From contig OU452201.1 of the NCBI GenBank assembly GCA_911728435.2, positions 9,734,001 through 9,798,000 on the forward strand: a DNA stretch of 64,000 nt. Direction: 5' to 3'. The notes beneath the pieces were generated by a model. That model was not told the origin of the DNA and ran no database searches. It saw only the letters and a list, made by a program, of their open reading frames with translations. Below, piece after piece: positions 12,566 through 23,620 of this stretch. Each line of letters opens with the position of its first letter. Position 1 is the first letter of the stretch. The stretch is from Apoderus coryli. Its lineage: Eukaryota > Arthropoda > Insecta > Coleoptera > Attelabidae. The translations under genes and the position numbers were made by a program.

Positions 12566-12845
12566 GACGATTTCTGTGGGATTTAGTGTTCGTTCGCGCG
12601 ATTTTGTGTGCAAGCTGTCAAATTGGGTAAAATTCCAATATGGACGAATATTAATGATTGTTTACATTCGTTTATTTCATTTTCTAAAAAGTTTTCAACG
12701 TTTTTTCATTTTTATTAGTTATTTGGTTATAAGATTTATTTAATTCTAGTTTTAAGAACAGTAGTGTAATAGTGTTTATTTAATAAGTGTTACTGAAAGC
12801 ATAGATCAATAATTGTGTACATAAGTAAATCTTTGGTGAAAGACA

Positions 12846-13778
12846 ATGCCAAATTCTTGTAGTGTTAACGGTTGTGACAACAACAGCCGCAAAACTGGAA
12901 ACTTAATAAGTTATTTCAGAATTCCGAGTGATCCAATAAGGTATGTATGTACCTACACAAAAAGTTGCATGTTTTAGCTATTTTGTAAATAATTTTAAAG
13001 GCAACTTCAATGGTTGGAAAACATTGGCAGGTTAGACTTGATGTCGAACGAACCGGAGAAAGTGTCTAACCGCAAAGTTTGTAGCGAACATTTTGAGAAG
13101 AAAATGTTTGCCGGTTTTGGCAACAGCAAGCTGAAAAATGAAGCCATACCAACTATTTTTAAAAAGGTGGCTAGCAAACAAGGTAAATGTTTAATGAATG
13201 TTGTGTCAGTCGTATGTACATATTTAATTAATTTATTTTAAGTGCGCCCCGATTCACCACAACCATCGACGTCAGGCATGATTTCGGATGGATCTTCTCT
13301 GGTTTTTGATGACCTGCATTTGGAAAAAAACCCTTTAGATAGTAAGTTACTTTTAACTACAAATTCTATCTTCATGTATTAGATGAAATTCTCAATTACA
13401 GAACAACTGCAAACATCTCCAGGCATATCTGAGCAATCTCCAAGAAAAAAAGCCTTGAGACTGGAGGTGAAGAACCTTAAGAGAAAGTTTGACAGAATTT
13501 CGGAATCATCGGAACTTTCGAACAGACCTTTCAATAAAGAAGATTTCATTGAGTTTGTTAAAACTAATTTTAAGGAAAGCTTGGCTAATTTTGTAATTAT
13601 GCAGTACAATTTATCCAACAAATCATTGCAAGGTCGGAGATATACAAGTGAGTTCAAGAAATTTGCCCTAACTGTATATTTTCTTGGACCTAAACTATAT
13701 CGACACTTACAAGACATTTTTTATATACAGGGTGGTCCAACGAAAAGTTTGCACCTAGCTTTTCTCTTTTTGTTGTAG
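12846..13778 (+). CDS. Truncated THAP-domain P-element-like transposase (KP-like)
   Basis: Four exons join in frame: 12846-12940, 13001-13182, 13243-13341 and 13402-13778, each with GT/AG borders. The 250-aa product starts with a THAP zinc finger: C5-x4-C10, a tryptophan shortly after the first splice (QLQW), C-x2-H in VCSEHF, and AIPTIF, which corresponds to the family's AVPTIF box. A serine/proline linker, a basic heptad-like stretch (around KKALRLEVKNLKRKFDRI) and the beginning of the P-element transposase domain (YTSEFKKFALTVYF, KLYRHLQDIF) follow. The DDE-type catalytic part is absent. The mariner replaces the last residues: 234 codons belong to the P-like element and the final 16 residues are read from the mariner end. 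If the mariner and one TA were removed, a TAA stop would follow immediately. THAP domains bind the subterminal sites of their own element, so this protein could bind DNA but not transpose. Confidence 0.82.
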
Positions 13779-14067
13779 TCGAATGCGAAAATGCTCGGAC
13801 ACGTCGATTTTGCTTTTGAGGGGGACACATTTTAAACATATTTTTCGATCTGCGCCTTTAACCCCCTAGCGGGGGTGAGTAACAACCCTAAAATTTTAAA
13901 TGGAAAGAGGGGTCTAATGACATATCATTTGAAAGGACACAAAATTGTCTTTCTAATGATACCCTATTTGTCGAATTTTACTAAAACAGTTAATACGAAA
14001 ACGACTTTAAAGACATTAAGCCGATAATTTTGGTATTAATGAGAAATACAAATAAGTTTTAATTATT
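13728..14067 (+). repeat. Left ~340-bp inverted repeat of the mariner
   Basis: Reverse-complement partner of 15475-15813. It includes the AACCCCCTAGCGGGGGTGAG block near 13860. Such long inverted repeats are unusual for classical mariners, whose ends are about 30 bp. Confidence 0.93.
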
Positions 14068-14296
14068 ACGACTGAAAACAACTACAATCATTTCTAAATT
14101 ATTTACTTTGAAGAAAAACGGGATTTCAAAAACACTATCTTATTTATCAGAACTAAATTCCTCACTAATCGTTTGCGTTTTTTGTTGAAATAAAAACTGC
14201 AGATACGTGTAGGAAAAGAATTTACACCGTTTATTTTAGTCTTTTCATTGATTCAGTTTGGTTGCTTCTCAAGTTATTTTACTTTTACCGTACAAA

Positions 14297-15370
14297 ATGA
14301 TTTATTCCATTCTAGAACGAGTTGAAATTGTTAAACTTTATTTTCAAAATAATAGTAGTGCTAGACTTACGGCTCGCTTATTTAATGAGAGACATCCCGA
14401 TAAAAATGTGACTGATGTGTACGTTGGCAAGTTAGTTAAAAAGTTTGTAGATACCGGATCTGTCTGTAATGTAAAACACCAGCCGCAGAAACCGATCAGA
14501 AATGAAGCTGTGGAAGTCGCTGTTTTAGGGCATGTTGAAATGGATCATAGTCAAAGTACCCGTCAACTAGCTGAAGCCTCAGGTGTCTCCCGTTCGTCCA
14601 TAATACGAATTTTAAAAGCGTACAAATTTCATCCGTACAAAATCAAATTAGTACAGGAACTAAATGAGGATGATCCTGATAGAAGGCTGCAATTTTGTGA
14701 AGCAATGAGCCAGCGTTTAATTGAAGATCCGCAATTATTATTTAACATTTGTTTTTCCGACGAATGCACATTTTATTTGAATGGAGCTGTAAATAGGCAC
14801 AATTGCCGTTACTGGGATGACAGTAACCCACATTTATTCCGTGAGGTTCATACCCAGTATCCTCAAAAAATAAACGTCTGGTGTGGCATATTAGGAAATC
14901 ATATTATAGGACCACTTTTTATTCCTGGAAATTTAACTGGTGAAGTGTACCTAAACATGCTTGAAGACACAATTGATCCTTTAATAACACAAATAATAGA
15001 AGATGACCAAAATCATACTGCTGATCGGCTTTATTTCCAGCAAGATGGAGCACCTCCGCACTATGTGGCTCCTGTAAGACAGTTCTTAGATGACCGGTTC
15101 CCTGGACGGTGGATTGGAAGGAGGGGCCCAATTGAATGGCCTGCCAGGTCACCGGATTTATCGCCTTTAGACTTTTTTCTTTGGGGGCACTTAAAAAATA
15201 AATGTTTTGCCACGAAGCCCGAGTCCATAGAAGATCTTCGCCAACGCATTACAGAAGAGTGCAGAAACATAACACCTGATATGCTACAAAATGTTAGAAA
15301 TAGATTTGAACAAAATCTGTATTATTGTATGGAATCAAATGGGTCACATTTTCAACATTTGTTAATGTAA
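14297..15370 (+). CDS. Mariner (IS630/Tc1/mariner superfamily) transposase, intact
   Basis: A 357-aa protein that cuts and rejoins DNA at the element's own inverted ends. The first 110 residues form paired helix-turn-helix DNA-binding regions (an N-terminal HTH around residues 15-55 and a second around 85-110, QLAEASGVSRSSIIRIL). The catalytic triad is visible as D155 (FSDECTF), D250 (YFQQDGAPPH) and D292 (SPDLSPLDFF), with 41 residues between the last two, i.e. a DD41D enzyme. The WIGRRGP and FFLWGHLK blocks are also family hallmarks. I chose the ATG at 14297 because the open frame upstream begins with a non-ATG codon. No stop or frameshift occurs. The gene is the only one in the element and lies centrally between the long inverted repeats. 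Confidence 0.95.
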   Translation: MIYSILERVEIVKLYFQNNSSARLTARLFNERHPDKNVTDVYVGKLVKKFVDTGSVCNVKHQPQKPIRNEAVEVAVLGHVEMDHSQSTRQLAEASGVSRSSIIRILKAYKFHPYKIKLVQELNEDDPDRRLQFCEAMSQRLIEDPQLLFNICFSDECTFYLNGAVNRHNCRYWDDSNPHLFREVHTQYPQKINVWCGILGNHIIGPLFIPGNLTGEVYLNMLEDTIDPLITQIIEDDQNHTADRLYFQQDGAPPHYVAPVRQFLDDRFPGRWIGRRGPIEWPARSPDLSPLDFFLWGHLKNKCFATKPESIEDLRQRITEECRNITPDMLQNVRNRFEQNLYYCMESNGSHFQHLLM

Positions 15371-15474
15371 CGTTTTAATAAATCAATTTAACAGCTTGTT
15401 TACTTTTTTTACAAAGCAATGTTAAAACTAACAAACATTGGAATGTACTAACGATTGCAGGTGTTTTCACTCGC

Positions 15475-15813
15475 AATAATTAAAACTTATTTGTATTTCT
15501 CATTAATACCAAAATTATCGGCTTAATGTCTTTAAAGTCGTTTTCGTATTAACTGTTTTAGTAAAATTCGACAAATAGGGTATCATTAGAAAGACAATTT
15601 TGTGTCCTTTCAAATGATATGTCATTAGACCCCTCTTTCCATTTAAAATTTTAGGGTTGTTACTCACCCCCGCTAGGGGGTTAAAGGCGCAGATCGAAAA
15701 ATATGTTTAAAATGTGTCCCCCTCAAAAGCAAAATCGACGTGTCCGAGCATTTTCGCATTCGACTACAAAAAAAGAGAAAAGCTAGGTGCAAACTTTTCG
15801 TTGGACCACCCTG
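15475..15813 (-). repeat. Right ~340-bp inverted repeat of the mariner
   Basis: Reverse complement of 13728-14067. It ends CCACCCTG next to the TA target. Confidence 0.93.
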
Positions 15814-15882
15814 TATAATAAACTACGTATGTTTTATACTTTGGGTTACCGACGTGCATGTACATACGTACGAATGAGACGA

Positions 15883-15907
15883 AATAAATATTACCTATTA
15901 TAATAAA
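15883..15907 (+). terminator. Poly(A) signals of the P-like element
   Basis: AATAAA occurs at 15883-15888 and 15902-15907 in the 3' remnant of the P-like element. The mariner now separates these signals from the THAP gene by 2 kb, so the present transcript may end elsewhere. Confidence 0.5.
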
Positions 15908-16105
15908 GTTTTTTTTTAAATTAAACATATTTTTTTTATTGCGAAAGTTGCGCGAAAATATTCCGCTTATGTGAAATTGTGTACTATTTTAATTGTTAGT
16001 ACAGAATTTATTGCCCGCTTGTTTGATATTGTGAACAATACTATGATGCGCACAAAATCTGCGCGAGTTTCAAAAAATCCCATACAAATCAATGCTATTT
16101 ACACG

Positions 16106-16143
16106 AAGTCAAACTTCTGGTTAGCTAGCTTTCTTATTCTATG
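16106..16143 (-). repeat. Right 38-bp inverted end of the P-like element
   Basis: Perfect inverse match to 12528-12565, followed directly by ATAGTAC at 16144-16150. Confidence 0.9.
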
Positions 16144-16150
16144 ATAGTAC

Positions 16151-16181
16151 CGTTGATTGAAATTAAATATTTCAATCAACG
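16151..16181. repeat. ~30-bp palindrome flanked by GATAGTAC repeats
   Basis: Arms CGTTGATTGAAAT and the complement enclose 5 bp. ATAGTAC stands on both sides (16144-16150 and 16182-16188; 8 bp as GATAGTAC or ATAGTACC). The same octamer also stands at 12520-12527 left of the P-like element, so two insertions appear to have used one target site. Confidence 0.85.
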
Positions 16182-16189
16182 ATAGTACC

Positions 16190-18532
16190 TACTCATTTTA
16201 CAGTTTTTTTGCAATAATAGGTATTTGTAAAAATAAGACAGTCATTTTATCTTTTTTGAAATAAGAGTGATAAGCCTTATGACTCTGGTAGTAAAATACA
16301 TTATGACGCACGGTAATAAAGAAACAAAGTTAGTGATTTTTTACCGGAGCCGAAACGTTGCACAAGTTATCTGTTATCTCTCCAAATGAAGTAATAAACG
16401 TGGTTAACTATTCAAGCTCTTTTATTTCCCTAAACAAGAAAAGTACGTACTTACTACTTATATGGTAATTGGTAGCAAAAGGTGATATTTACCTACAACA
16501 TGTTTCTATTTTCTTAGTCATTATAAATTAGTTTAGTTAACTTCAAGAACTGTACAAACTTAACGACAATAAAAAAGTTTCACCAATTAAAAATTGCCCC
16601 CTACCGCTTTGCACACGTGATTTTCCGATGATTATTTTTCTTGAAATCAAGTGAAAAAAGAACAATAGAAAAGTTACGCAAAAATAAATAAGTCGCGTGC
16701 TGCTCGTTTTCATTTCTTTATGTAATTGTGCGTTGTGTTGATTTTTTGCCATGTTGGAATATAATAATATGCTTCGTGATAAGGGTGGCATTTACGAGTA
16801 GTTATGTATTATTCTATTATACTTGGTTAACTTTAAAAGCAAAAGATTTAACATCAAGAAAGCATTTCACTTAATTAAATTTGACTGTAGTTGGAACTTT
16901 GTATGTGATTCCCAGCCAGGTAATTCAGGTCCATTCTAACAAAATGATGTGGGCACTATTTGACCCATGTATGTACCTACGTAAGTTTAAGTTAGGTAAT
17001 AGTAAAAATTCCTTAGATTAATGTAAGTCAGCGTTCAGATGTTTCTCACTCCTTTTTCGGATTAAGACGGCTCTGTAATTCAGTTCGACGAGTTTGAGTA
17101 GGACTATTATCTACAGAAAATAAATGACATCAACAAAAATGTACACCCCATTTTACGTAAGTGTTCTCTGTAGGTATAGAGTATTATGTATTATGTAGGT
17201 ACCTATATGATGTGTAGTAAGCATAACAGCATAGGTGAAAAAGCCCTTCACTTTAACTATTATATAAGAGACCCGTATATATAAAAGCAAACCGACTATG
17301 TAATTGGTATCGAAATCTTTAAACAAACATATCAGATGGTGCTGTGGAAACAGAGGCGAAACTCTGTACATCCGGTTGCTATGGTAACGGCACGGCCAGC
17401 CAACAGCCACCCTCGGCAATCGGATCGTCATTAGGTGGGCTTTTTTTTTCTCTGATATTGTTCAGATTTATACTTTTTTTGTTCTATGGCAAAATTTAAT
17501 GATTTTTGAGTTGCATAGGTTAAAGCGTTTACTTGGTTAGTTTATAGGCTAACTGGATAGTATACCTACAAACTATTAAGATTTATCAGCAAATGACAAG
17601 AAAATTACACAAATTAACAGAGGTATTTGGCTAGTTTACAAATTAAACGTTGTCGCACCAGGTGTGGCTATACACTGCTATAGGTATTACCCCCCTCTAA
17701 CCCTAAACCGCTCCATGGAAACTTTCCATTTTTCGAAAATTCGAACACTTCTGCTATTTGATATGCCCTTCGTTCTAAGGAAAATATGCATGTTTTTTAT
17801 TTTTCTCTTACTATTTTTCATACTGTAAGGATAATAACAGTAAATTCAAATAAAACCCGCTAATAATGCAAAAAATTGAATTTAATCCGTTGAGTACAAC
17901 ACCTTTTTTCCATATTCGACTATTCTCTAAGAAGCTAATCATCTAACTAACAGATCACTTCTACTTTTTTCATCCAAATTGAAACTTGTATATTTTGCCT
18001 TTTTTAAAATCTCAGTCGTTGACATGTTCAGAGAGTGTTAACATAAACCACTAAAGAAAGTGCAGTGCCCTCACTGTTTAGGTATCTTGTGTCATATGAT
18101 ATAATGATTGAAATATAACTAATAACACATTAACTATTATAGGAAGTGTGTTTCTATACCTAATGAATAGTATAACAGTACAGTAATTTAAATTTGAAAA
18201 AAGCATTTTTCTCAATTTCGTTAATTTGTGACAATCTTCCTTGGTCGTATTCGTATAATTCTAAGCAATATCTCGATAAAAAAGTGTTGTTATCAGGTGT
18301 ATAAATTCTCATTGGTAACAAAAGTACTAGTATTTACATAGACTATACACCCTCATAATATAACTGAATGTATAAATACAAATTTAAACAATGTCATAAA
18401 AAAGTGTAACAGAATACTAAGTGCTGGTATTAGGTTACTCTTTAGAAACGCAATAAAAAATCTTTTATAAAATTAGTAGGTATATTATAGTACCTATACG
18501 ATGGTCTTAATATTTAAAATAGTCTGTATATA
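16190..18532. other. Intergenic, no supported gene
   Basis: Mostly AT-rich DNA with scattered TAGGTAC-type motifs. A locally GC-richer patch at about 17340-17430 contains an RFX X-box. The open frame on the minus strand over that patch (17153-17431) has no recognisable domain. Confidence 0.55.
17375..17388. promoter_or_regulatory. RFX X-box motif
   Basis: GTTGCTATGGTAAC fits the insect ciliary-gene X-box consensus RYYNYYATRRNRAC at every position and is close to the palindromic RFX optimum. It lies in the only GC-rich patch for several kb, next to a CAGAG/CTCTG hairpin. RFX sites usually sit within a few hundred bases of the start of a ciliary gene, but I cannot identify such an exon here, so the function is open. 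Confidence 0.5.
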
Positions 18533-20724
18533 CAGGGTTGACGTTATTTGACTGCGCCAATCATTTTGAATCTGTCAAATTTGTTGAAGTTCCTTAACAT
18601 GCTATGCAAATGCCGAGATGAACCAAATGCACTTCATTTATGGACTCGCTGATGGCAATGCATTAGAAACTAGGCGGTTGTACACTGAAAGATTTCCTCA
18701 GAGTATGGCTCTTGATAGAAAAATTTTCGAAAGCATTCATTGACGCCTTCATGAAACAGCACACTAAAACGAAGTGGAGAAACAGGAGGGCCAACGACAG
18801 CAAGAACGGTAGAGCTAGAAGAGTTTTGAATGTCTGTAATAGTCCTGTTTGGCGCATTCTTAAGGATAATTTGTTATATCCATACCACATCCAACGCGTT
18901 CAAGCACTTATTCCTGCTGATTGTCCTCCACGTATGGCATTCTGTAAATGGCTTTTGCACAAAATTCTTGAAATTCCTCAACTATGTTGGTTTTGTTTAC
19001 TGATGCGAGATTTTCAAGAAATTATATAAGGAAATTTCTTAATAACGCATGCGTTATGTGAAGATCATTTTCAACATCAGTTCTAGTTGAACGTTTGGAT
19101 CTGAATTGTGGGTGACTGCATCTCATGTTTTGCATTACTTTGATAATAAAAATGTTCATTTAGCTTCAGCCAAAATCAATCAAGATCTCATAGGTATTTA
19201 CAAATATTGTTTGGCCCATAACTTGAAAATCAATCCAGGTAAAACTACGGTCATGGTATTTGCTCAAAAAACCATAGAGGTCACATCGAGTCCAACCTAG
19301 ATATCAAAATAAATGACACACAATTACCTTTCACGAATAAAGCCAAATATTTAGGCTTGATTTTTGATGTTAATTGAAGGTTTAAGGAACACTGTAGAAG
19401 CTTACTTCAGAGATCTTATGTTCGAATGAAAATGCTTTATGCCAACAGAAATATTCTCAATTATAAAATGAGGAAAAAACTTTGCGAATCACTGATTAAA
19501 CCGATATTTTTCTATTGCCATTTAGTATACTATCCTTGCCTCGATTATCGCACTAAGAATAGGTTGCAAATAGTTCAAAATACTTGCTGCCGATTTATAA
19601 ATAATTTGCGAAAGTATAATCGTGTTTCTTAAAAAATCTTTGACCTAGGGTGCCTCAAACTACACAATATCGTAAAGCTGCATTACCTTATGTTCACATA
19701 TAGGCTTCTGAAGTCTTCATATCCGGTGTACTTGCGTGAAAATTGACTTTCAGACACAATGTTCATAACAGTAATGTACGAAATGTCAACCTGTTGACCA
19801 TGCCTCAGTATTCGCTTGCATTGTTGAAAAGAAGTTTTACATATCAAATAGTAAATTTGTATAATTCATATTTTAATTGTTTCAGTCCTTTTAGTTTTAG
19901 GAAGAAAATAGAAGATAGGTTGCAATCGGAAGATATTTAAATTTAGAAATCGAGTGATTTGATTCTCTGATGAATATTTTTTTCTTTTTTTTTCTTAGTG
20001 TAGGTATCGCATCAATTTATTACTATGATTTTTCGTTTTGATATATTTAGAAATTTATTTGTAAAGTCATCTTGAAGGTTAAGTGTTAAAGAATAGCTTA
20101 TTAGCTAAACTTTGCCTTCCTGATGATTTGATGTATAATGCATTTATACATTTTTAATAAAGACGTTTATTATTATTAATAACCATACGGAAATCGCTGG
20201 ATTGGCTGAGGTGGACCTCAGTATGGCCTATACGACCTCGGGATTTAAACCTACTGGATTTTTTCAGTGGTGCCACCTAAAGTTCTGAGTTTTCGCTATT
20301 CCTGTGGAAAATGTGGAGGACCTATAAGGAATCAAATTATTGCAATTAGAAACGACCCTGGTATTTTTAAGGAGAAGATTGGATACATGTAGCAACAGTT
20401 TTTGTAATTTTTTGTATTAGGTATAAATGTTAATTTTATTTATTTATTTTTCTCTTGCTTAGAAATGTGAATCTTATTTTTAGTTGCAGTCCTCGCAAAT
20501 ATTCTTGCTATGTGGAAAAAGGTTTTAAATTTTTATCTCATAAATGAGGCAACTTCTGAAAAAAATACAAGAGATAAAAAAGTTGTAGTTTTAGTTGCTT
20601 TACCTCAAGATAATATCGAAATTAAATCACAGTCAGTGGCGTACATTTTTATTGTCAATAATTTTTATTAAGTTGCCTCTCTAACGCCACTGGACTTAAA
20701 TATCTTTTTCAAACACCCTATATA
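18533..20724 (+). pseudogene. Mariner transposase relic split by a LINE
   Basis: The left end (TATACAGGGTTGACGTTATT at about 18531) begins a decayed element. Reading frames at 18650-19110 show transposase pieces in order: GLADGNALETRRLYTERFPQ-like, SPVWRILKDNLLYPYHIQRV, PPRMAFCKWLLHKI and a NNAxV...NVW-like block. The downstream part resumes at 20190 with NRWIG and GGP followed by a decayed FFQW block, and ends near CACCCTATATA at about 20724. A ~1.1-kb LINE fragment (19110-20188) sits in between. Several frameshifts and stops show it is dead. Confidence 0.75.
19110..20188 (+). mobile_element. 5'-truncated non-LTR retrotransposon (LINE) fragment
   Basis: Broken frames encode the C-terminal part of a LINE reverse transcriptase: LKINPGKTTVMVFAQKT (just after the missing YADD box), a KAKYLGLIFDVN block, then RKKLCESLIKPIFFYC and RLQIVQNTCCRFI, and finally TMPQYSLALLKRSFTYQIVN. 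It ends with AATAAAGACG and a short TTA repeat at ~20175. Target-primed insertion explains the missing 5' end. The 3' tail and protein pieces resemble the copy at 50070-51583. Clade (jockey, I or CR1-like) cannot be settled from this fragment. Confidence 0.78.
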
Positions 20725-21774
20725 CCATATTATACAGAGTGCTTCCCGACAGCAATCTTAGGTTCGAGGCTGGGGAAAACTTGCTGGGAGGCTCGGAACC
20801 TTCTAGATCTTCCTTATTTTGTATACTTTTAGGTGTATACATGAATAATAAGAAGGCAACAATTTAGGTTTTACAATTTGATTTGTCATCAGCAAAAGGT
20901 TCGCTACGCCTCTGATTAAACCATATTTGAAAAGCCAACTTTTCAGCTATTGTTTGGTCATGTGCGAGCGTTTAGTACGTTTTGACGCATAAATTATACG
21001 GATCATCAGAGATTTGTGATACTAAAAACTTTCATTTTTCTATAGTTACATATGCTTAGAGTATAACCTATTTAGACAAATGAACAATAAGTTGTTTCTG
21101 AATAATGGTTTTATTAATAATTTATTATGTTTAGCTGTAATTTTTTTCTACATAAAGTGCTTTGTTACTGCTAGGCTTAAAATGAGCATGGGATTTAAGA
21201 AGAACGCGATTAATCGGCTATTACTCAAAATTTGTTGGGCAATGGTTAATTTCTTTTCAAGTAATGCACTTATTAACAAAAGCAAAATTAATAATTCAAA
21301 TTCACAAAAGATATTGACATACGGGTTGAAAAATAAGAATTTGATTCGAAATCCCAATTTTGCAGGAGTGTTTTATTGAGTTTTAGCATTTTACTTTTTT
21401 GACAACTGCTGAAAATTTTGTCCTTGCAATTGCACTATATTATGCGTTTTTATTGCTATTTATCAACGACGACTGATGGTTAGAAAAAAACAGTAGGTAC
21501 GGTCCAATCATAGGTCATTCAGCGGGTAGCATATAAACTTTCTTTTAGCATGCGAGAAATTGTATGATTTATGGGTAACACTGCCTTGATTCAGTTCGGA
21601 TATTACATGAGTAGGTATTCTATAGCATTCTCGCACGTTGGCAAACAGAGCCATATTGAACAATAGTGTTTGGAGTATGGAGTAAGTTATATATTCGTAT
21701 TGTTGATGATCCGTTGATTGTGCCGTCTGTCTTTTAACCAAATCCATTTTCAAGAAGTTTTTGAAAGAAGTCCT
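20725..21774. other. Spacer with decayed transposon sequence
   Basis: A 99-codon open frame (21080-21379, plus) starts with ATG but has no recognisable domain and an AT-driven composition; I do not call it a gene. The last ~50 bp reads as FLKEVLPKLIEN, the beginning of the mariner-like transposase fragment that continues into the duplicated segment. Confidence 0.5.
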
Positions 21775-23620
21775 GCCGAAACTTATTGAAAACGTCCCAC
21801 TAAACGCTGATCAGCAAATGTGACCTCAACATGATATATACGTCTGTACATTTTTCTGTTCAAATACGTCAGGATTTGGATAAACAGTTCGCAACGGTTT
21901 GGAGAAATAGCAGAGTTTCTTGGCCCTATCAGCCACTTGATCTAACAAGACGAATATCTCATTGCACTGATAACTATGTGTGTATGTGAACTCGTTCAAA
22001 GCGATTATCAACTTTTTTATTTGAATCCTATTGTTTGCGACAACTTGGGAAAGATTTATTTCTTATTCATCATTGAGAATAATCTGAAGATTTTCGCTGA
22101 TTACAGCTACTTTCACTTGGAACAATCAATCGGTATATCGTCAAACTTTTTAAATATCAGGTTAATCTCTAACTACCTAAGAAGATGAGACTCTTCGGTC
22201 AAATATAAATATGTATGAGACATGAGTCAAAATAGACACTGGTTCTCTGCGACAATGTGGGAGAATATACTCGTATCTATGGATCCATTACCACTGAATC
22301 TTCGAGTTCCTCCGGAAACTTACAAATCATTGTTTGAAGAAATTACGTATAAAATTAATTCAAAAAAAGGCCGTAAATAATTAGAAATAAAAGTGGTTCA
22401 AGTGCCGTGAGGGTCGGAATTGCAGGTTTATTTAATAACTCATTTACATAGTCGGTAGCAGAGTATTTCGAAAATGCAAAATTTTGTATATATATAATAA
22501 ATTGCATCGTGAATAATTCAAACTGAAAATGTACAATATCTACCTAGAAGTACACTCTTGAATATTTTAATGAGACGTAGGCAGGTAGGCTTTTTCGGTC
22601 AATAATTCGGCGAAGATAGAAATGTCATGCACAAGTAAAACAAAATGGTAATCATATTTATTAAATAACAATCTTTATTTTTTTAATTATTATAACATTT
22701 TTGGATTACATAGCTGTTTCAAATTTAATTATTTATAGGTACCTAATTGATAGTTATATAAAATTATGTATGAGTTGTTTTTAACCAACAATTCACAAAG
22801 AAACTGTCACAGTTTTGTTTTAACTATTCTCCTCTAAACTAAATTTATGTATAAAGGATGTCCAGATAGCTCATGTCAAAAATATCTTTCTAATATACTT
22901 ATTTTTATAGCTTTCTCACTTCGAATCCTTAAGTTCATCGCATTTATGCTGACAGATATTTCAGGATTATGGAAATGGTGGTCGTTATTAATAACAGGGG
23001 AGTATCGCCCCGTTGGTTAATCGTTGTGGAAACCCATCGAGAAATCAAAACATCGAAGATAATTTATTGCTTAAACTAACGACACTGCTGTCTAAAATTA
23101 TCCTGCTTTTAATATACTCTTGATGTGGGCTGTGTAAGCTTGAAAATTGTTATAAAAATGTAGTAGGAAAAATTAACACACAGTCCAATTCCACACTATT
23201 GTTCTATATTTAAATCCTTTTCAGGAAAACATTAATATATACATGCGTTTCGGTCACAAAATTAACATCCATCATCAGTGTTAAAAGATGGTTTTTATAA
23301 GATTCAAATTGAGAACAATGTAGAGAAAATATTTTGTAATTTTTTTATATTATAAATGAATTAAAAAATTGTTCATTTATTATTTTAAAAAAATTACAAA
23401 ATATTTTCTCTACGTTAATGTTTCGTGGCCGTTAATTTTTCACTATAAGTATGGACTACTTCTTTATATAAAAATGTAGATTTAAACTTTCAAAATAATT
23501 GAATTATTGAATATAAGTAACTTCGTACTATAGTAAGAAAAATCAAATATATTTTATGCTTGACATGGCTTTCCGGCTATATACCATCATGTATAAATAC
23601 TACTTCACAAAAAGTCTAAT
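21775..23620 (+). repeat. 1.84-kb tandem duplication, copy 1
   Basis: Starts at GCCGAAACTTATTG and ends at AAAGTCTAAT. The next copy follows directly. The left end contains a decayed mariner-like transposase fragment (LPKLIENVPLNADQQM, then a broken DKQFATVWRNSRVSWPY stretch). The rest is non-coding, with a 40-bp-arm hairpin at 23321-23412. Copies differ by point changes and small indels, e.g. copy 1 has an extra stretch near 22230-22275 that is absent from copy 2. Confidence 0.92.
23321..23412. repeat. Long hairpin in copy 1 (also at 25151-25242)
   Basis: Arms of 40-41 bp starting TAGAGAAAATATTTTGTAAT pair almost perfectly around an 11-bp loop. The same hairpin is kept in copy 2. It looks like a palindromic MITE or a foldback insertion. 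Confidence 0.85.

Larger units (their letters stand above)
13728..15813 (+). mobile_element. Complete mariner-type (DD41D) transposon
   Basis: A 2086-bp element bordered by TA at 13726-13727 and 15814-15815. Its ends are CAGGGTGGTCCAACG and the complement, and inverted repeats of about 340 bp (13728-14067, 15475-15813) differ by only a few bases, e.g. in a T run near 13770. It contains one uninterrupted transposase gene. Near-identical arms and an intact gene indicate a recent insertion and possibly autonomous activity. Confidence 0.95.
12528..16143 (+). mobile_element. P-superfamily transposon, internally deleted, carrying a nested mariner
   Basis: Inverted ends of 38 bp (12528-12565 and 16106-16143, beginning CATAGAATAAGAAAGCTAGC) match perfectly. 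Just inside them a second inverted similarity is seen (TGGGATTT followed by a CGCGC / GATTTTGTG block on each side). The element is bordered by ATAGTAC on both sides (7 bp, 8 bp if one shared base is counted), consistent with the 8-bp duplications of P elements. It encodes the 5' part of a THAP-type transposase and then only ~330 bp of 3' sequence with poly(A) signals, so most of the catalytic region is missing. A mariner occupies 13728-15813. Without it the element would be about 1.5 kb. Confidence 0.88.

Noticed and set aside
21080..21379. 99-codon open frame with ATG
   Set aside because: No recognisable domain, low complexity, and no splice or poly(A) context.
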